DNA of 8,049 nt. Origin: Anaerolineaceae bacterium UBA5838 (lineage in GTDB: Bacteria; Chloroflexota; Anaerolineae; Anaerolineales; Anaerolineaceae). Below the pieces are notes generated by a model, which saw only the letters and a program-made list of their open reading frames with translations, searched no databases and was not told the DNA's origin. Positions 5,192-8,049 of the stretch are shown here, piece by piece; within the stretch, counting starts at the first letter, position 1, and each line of letters begins with the position of its first letter. The stretch lies in assembly GCA_002432795.1 (NCBI GenBank), contig DJGU01000134.1, forward strand, positions 1 to 8,049, read 5' to 3'. A program made the translations under genes and the position numbers.

Positions 5192-7702
5192 ATGCGTTTT
5201 GGACATTTTGACGACAAATCAAGAGAATACGTAATCACCCGTCCGGACACTCCTTTGCCCTGGATTAATTATCTTGGGACGGACTCATTTTTTGGACTTA
5301 TTTCAAATACAGCCGGGGGCTACTCTTTTTATAAAGATGCCCGCCTGAGGCGGCTAACGCGCTATCGCTACAATAACGCTCCTTTGGATGTGGGTGGACG
5401 TTATATTTATCTGCGCGATGCTGAGAGCGGCGAGATATGGTCTCCCAGCTGGATGCCAACGCGCGTTGATTTGGACAACTACGAGTGCCGCCATGGCATG
5501 GGCTACACTAAAATCAGCTCAAAAAAGAAGGGCATAACAGCCAGCGCGCGCTACTTCGTTCCGCTTAATTCAAAATGTGAAGTGTGGGATGTCACCCTGA
5601 CCAACGAAAGGGACGGTGATGCTCATTTTGACCTCTTCTCAGCGGTTGAATTTGCACTTTGGGACGCCTGGGACGACTCCACCAATTTCCAGCGCAATTT
5701 CAACCTTGGGGAAGTGGAAGTCCCGGATTTGCTCGAGGATTCTGAGGCTGGAGATGCTCTGCGAAGCACAATTTTTCATAAGACGGAATATCGCGAGCGG
5801 CGCAATCATTTTGCTTACTTTGCCTGTTCTGAGCCCTTAGCTGGCTTCGATAGCCAACGCGATGCCTTCCTGGGACCTTACCGGGGCTGGGACAAACCTC
5901 TTGTGGTGGAAAGCGGTCAGTCGAAGAATTCCATCGCTCACGGCTGGCAGCCTATCGGCTCGCACCACCTACAAATACATTTGAAACCCGGTGAGATCAA
6001 GCGCGTAATATTCTTGCTTGGTTACCACGAGAACCCTGTAAACGAAAAATTTGATCCGGCAGACTCAAATACCATCAATAAAGCAAGTGTCTTGCCGATA
6101 ATCCGTGAATTCCTTTTGCCTGAGGTTGTGGACGCAGCCTTTGAGGAACTAAAAGAATACTGGCAGGCGCTTCTAGGTAAGTTTGTGGTGGTCACGCCAG
6201 ACGAAGACACCAACCGCATGGTCAACATCTGGAACGCCTACCAATGCATGATCACCTTCAATATGAGCCGTTCGGCTTCTTACTTTGAAAGCGGGATTGG
6301 ACGCGGCATGGGCTTTCGCGATTCCACCCAGGATCTGCTGGGTTTCGTGCATATTGTGCCTGAGCGCGCCCGCGAAAGGCTGCTTGATTTGGCAGCCACA
6401 CAACTTTCCAACGGCGGCGCCTTCCACCAGTACTCCCCGCTGACCAAACGCGGCAACAACGATGTGGGTTCCGATTTCAATGACGACCCCCATTGGTTAG
6501 TGCTTGCAACCGCGGCGTATGTGAAAGAAACAGGAGATTTTTCCATCCTTGAGGAACTGGTGCCCTACGAAAACCAGCCAGGCACTGAAATGCCCTTATT
6601 CGAACACCTTCAGCGGGCGGTCCAGTACACGCTGGATCGATTGGGACCCCACCAGCTGCCGCTGATTGGCAGGGCGGATTGGAATGACTGCCTCAACCTC
6701 AATTGCTTCTCCAACACGCCTGGTCAGTCTTTTCAGACCACCACCAACCAGGACGGCACCACGGCAGAAAGCGTCATGATTGCCGGTTTGTTCATCTTGT
6801 CCTGCCAGGAAATGACCCAACTCGCTTCGCTTTTTGCGGCAAGCCCTGTGGCGGAGTCCTTCGAGTTCCACGCTCCGGCGTTTTACAGCGAAAAAGCAAA
6901 GCAGATGGAGCAGGCTGTCTGGGAGGCAGGCTGGGATGGGGAGTGGTTCAGGCGCGCTTATGACGCCTTCGGAGAGCCGCTTGGTTCGCATTTGAATGAA
7001 GAAGGTCAAATCTTTATCGAACCGCAGGGGCTGTGTGTGATGGCTGGCTTGGGCGTGGAAGATGGCAAAGCCCGCCAGGCGCTTGATGCCGTCAGAGAGA
7101 GGTTGGCGACGCCGCATGGATTGATGCTGGTGAACCCTGCGTATAGCCGTTATCAGCTGCGCTTGGGTGAAATTTCGTCCTATCCACCGGGTTATAAAGA
7201 GAACGCGAGCGTCTTCTGCCACTCTAACCCCTGGATCATGATCGCCGAGACCGTCGTTGGCAGAGGGGACCGGGCGTTTGATTACTATAAACGCATCAAT
7301 CCATCTGTCCGTGAAGCAATCAGCGAGGTTCACCGCTGTGAGCCTTATGTTTACGCCCAAACAATCGCCGGCAAGGACGCGCCTACGCATGGTGAGGCTA
7401 AGAACTCCTGGCTCACAGGAACCGCCAGCTGGAATTACGTGGCGATCACCCAGTATATTCTGGGCGTAAAGCCCACCCACAACGGCTTGTCGGTCCATCC
7501 GGTTATTCCCAGCGACTGGGCGGGTTTTGAAGCGACCCGCATCTTCCGCGCTGTGATCTATAACATTAAAGTTGTAAGAAACGGCGTCCTCAGTGCGACG
7601 AGGCTGAGTGTGGATGGCGAATTAATTGAGGGTTGCATTATTCCCATTCCTCCCAAGGGAACCCAGGAAATGAATGTATTGGTGGAATTGGGATGTAGTT
7701 AA
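5192..7702 (+). CDS. cbp: Cellobiose phosphorylase (GH94)
   Basis: This 836-residue cytosolic enzyme lacks a signal peptide. It is predicted to convert cellobiose and phosphate into glucose 1-phosphate and glucose, saving one ATP per disaccharide. It matches my memory of the Cellvibrio gilvus enzyme along its whole length: MRFGHFDD..REYVITRPDTP at the N-terminus, an N-terminal beta-sandwich domain (to about residue 290), and the (alpha/alpha)6 catalytic domain. The general acid is Asp499 in GRADWNDCLN (Asp490 in C. gilvus). Arg371 and Asp377 in GIGRGMGFRD match donor-site Arg362 and Asp368. His677, Thr742 and Gly743 match the phosphate-binding residues, and Glu660, Tyr664 and Lys669 match acceptor-site residues. 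All key residues are present, so it should be active. Other GH94 activities (cellodextrin, laminaribiose phosphorylase) are less likely from overall similarity. The ATG was chosen by its GGAGG and family N-terminus. Confidence 0.95.
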   Translation: MRFGHFDDKSREYVITRPDTPLPWINYLGTDSFFGLISNTAGGYSFYKDARLRRLTRYRYNNAPLDVGGRYIYLRDAESGEIWSPSWMPTRVDLDNYECRHGMGYTKISSKKKGITASARYFVPLNSKCEVWDVTLTNERDGDAHFDLFSAVEFALWDAWDDSTNFQRNFNLGEVEVPDLLEDSEAGDALRSTIFHKTEYRERRNHFAYFACSEPLAGFDSQRDAFLGPYRGWDKPLVVESGQSKNSIAHGWQPIGSHHLQIHLKPGEIKRVIFLLGYHENPVNEKFDPADSNTINKASVLPIIREFLLPEVVDAAFEELKEYWQALLGKFVVVTPDEDTNRMVNIWNAYQCMITFNMSRSASYFESGIGRGMGFRDSTQDLLGFVHIVPERARERLLDLAATQLSNGGAFHQYSPLTKRGNNDVGSDFNDDPHWLVLATAAYVKETGDFSILEELVPYENQPGTEMPLFEHLQRAVQYTLDRLGPHQLPLIGRADWNDCLNLNCFSNTPGQSFQTTTNQDGTTAESVMIAGLFILSCQEMTQLASLFAASPVAESFEFHAPAFYSEKAKQMEQAVWEAGWDGEWFRRAYDAFGEPLGSHLNEEGQIFIEPQGLCVMAGLGVEDGKARQALDAVRERLATPHGLMLVNPAYSRYQLRLGEISSYPPGYKENASVFCHSNPWIMIAETVVGRGDRAFDYYKRINPSVREAISEVHRCEPYVYAQTIAGKDAPTHGEAKNSWLTGTASWNYVAITQYILGVKPTHNGLSVHPVIPSDWAGFEATRIFRAVIYNIKVVRNGVLSATRLSVDGELIEGCIIPIPPKGTQEMNVLVELGCS

Positions 7703-7756
7703 TAATAAGTCAACGCAAAATGAGACAAATAGACTAAGAATAAGAGGAGATTTGCA

Positions 7757-8049
7757 ATGAAAACATTTATTCCTAAGCCCGAAGATAAATTTACATTTGG
7801 ATTGTGGACAGTTGGATCGACCGGACGGGATCCATTTGGCGGTCCGGTGCGAGACCCCAAAACCCCGGCGGAGCTGGTATATCTACTGGGCGAGGTGGGT
7901 GCCTATGGCGTCAACTTCCATGACAACGACCTGATTCCGATCGAAGCCACCCCAGCCGAAGAAGCAGCTATCAAACGCGATTTTCGCAAGGCGTTGGATG
8001 AAACTGGCCTGGTAGTGCCCATGGCGACCACCAACTTGTTTGGCGACCC
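7757..8049 (+). CDS. xylA: Xylose isomerase, 5' part (runs off the window)
   Basis: Only the first 97 codons are present. The protein closely resembles the actinobacterial (class I, Streptomyces-type) xylose isomerases: FTFGLWTVG (12-20, with active-site Trp17), GRDPFG (23-28), GVNFHDNDLIP (51-61) holding catalytic His55 and Asp58 (His54 and Asp57 in Streptomyces numbering), and VPMATTNLF near the end. The enzyme interconverts D-xylose and D-xylulose, and glucose and fructose more slowly, using divalent metals in the cytosol. GAGGAGA (7744-7750) precedes the ATG by 6 nt. The 54-bp gap after the phosphorylase gene holds no terminator, so co-transcription is likely. The metal-binding residues lie beyond the window edge and could not be checked. 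Confidence 0.95.
   Translation, partial: MKTFIPKPEDKFTFGLWTVGSTGRDPFGGPVRDPKTPAELVYLLGEVGAYGVNFHDNDLIPIEATPAEEAAIKRDFRKALDETGLVVPMATTNLFGD

Noticed and set aside
6596..7498. 300-residue open frame antisense to the phosphorylase gene
   Set aside because: It lies entirely within a well-supported GH94 gene and its translation has no recognisable domain. It is a shadow of codon bias in the real gene.

Overview
The window is one carbohydrate-utilisation locus, with every recognised gene on the + strand. In order it holds a LacI-family regulator, a CUT1-type sugar ABC importer (lipoprotein binding protein plus two permeases), a GH94 cellobiose phosphorylase, and the first 97 codons of a xylose isomerase that runs off the right edge. 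The source is probably a fermentative bacterium of the Anaerolineae (Chloroflexota). This is inferred from the Ala/Thr/Pro-rich linker after the lipobox Cys (CGTPATPATEAPAA style), the dispersed palindromic 'TCCTCAGGATGACA / TGTCATTCT...GCGAAGAATCT' repeats at the left edge, and the actinobacterial-type xylose isomerase. A related Gram-positive-like or Chloroflexota lineage is not excluded.

Region by region: positions 1-130 carry two copies of a palindromic intergenic repeat, with a degenerate third copy beyond. Positions 131-554 contain no gene I can support. A consensus promoter (TTGACA, 18 bp, TATAAT, 557-586) is followed at its predicted start point by a 14-bp operator, TGAGAGCGCTCCCA (593-606), ahead of the regulator gene (644-1720). 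The same operator, inverted and 13/14 identical, lies inside the last codons of the regulator gene (1693-1706), ahead of the transport operon. The transport genes follow at 1802-3217, 3301-4212 and 4224-5069, with a perfect 14-bp hairpin between binding protein and first permease. A second, imperfect hairpin (5093-5148) precedes the phosphorylase gene (5192-7702). Xylose isomerase starts at 7757.

Working model (inference): the importer brings in cellobiose or short cello-oligosaccharides. The cytosolic phosphorylase splits cellobiose with phosphate into glucose 1-phosphate and glucose, and the LacI-type regulator represses both itself and the transport operon until a sugar releases it. The operators differ by one or two bases from the Thermobifida CelR site TGGGAGCGCTCCCA as I recall it, which fits a cellobiose-responsive regulator. 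Xylose isomerase in the same cluster suggests joint use of cellulose- and xylan-derived sugars. No ATP-binding subunit is encoded here, so the importer probably uses a shared ATPase encoded elsewhere.

No wholly new type of system was found. The most informative observations are the paired operators, the extra 23-bp inverted repeat over the regulator promoter, and the two intra-operon hairpins.
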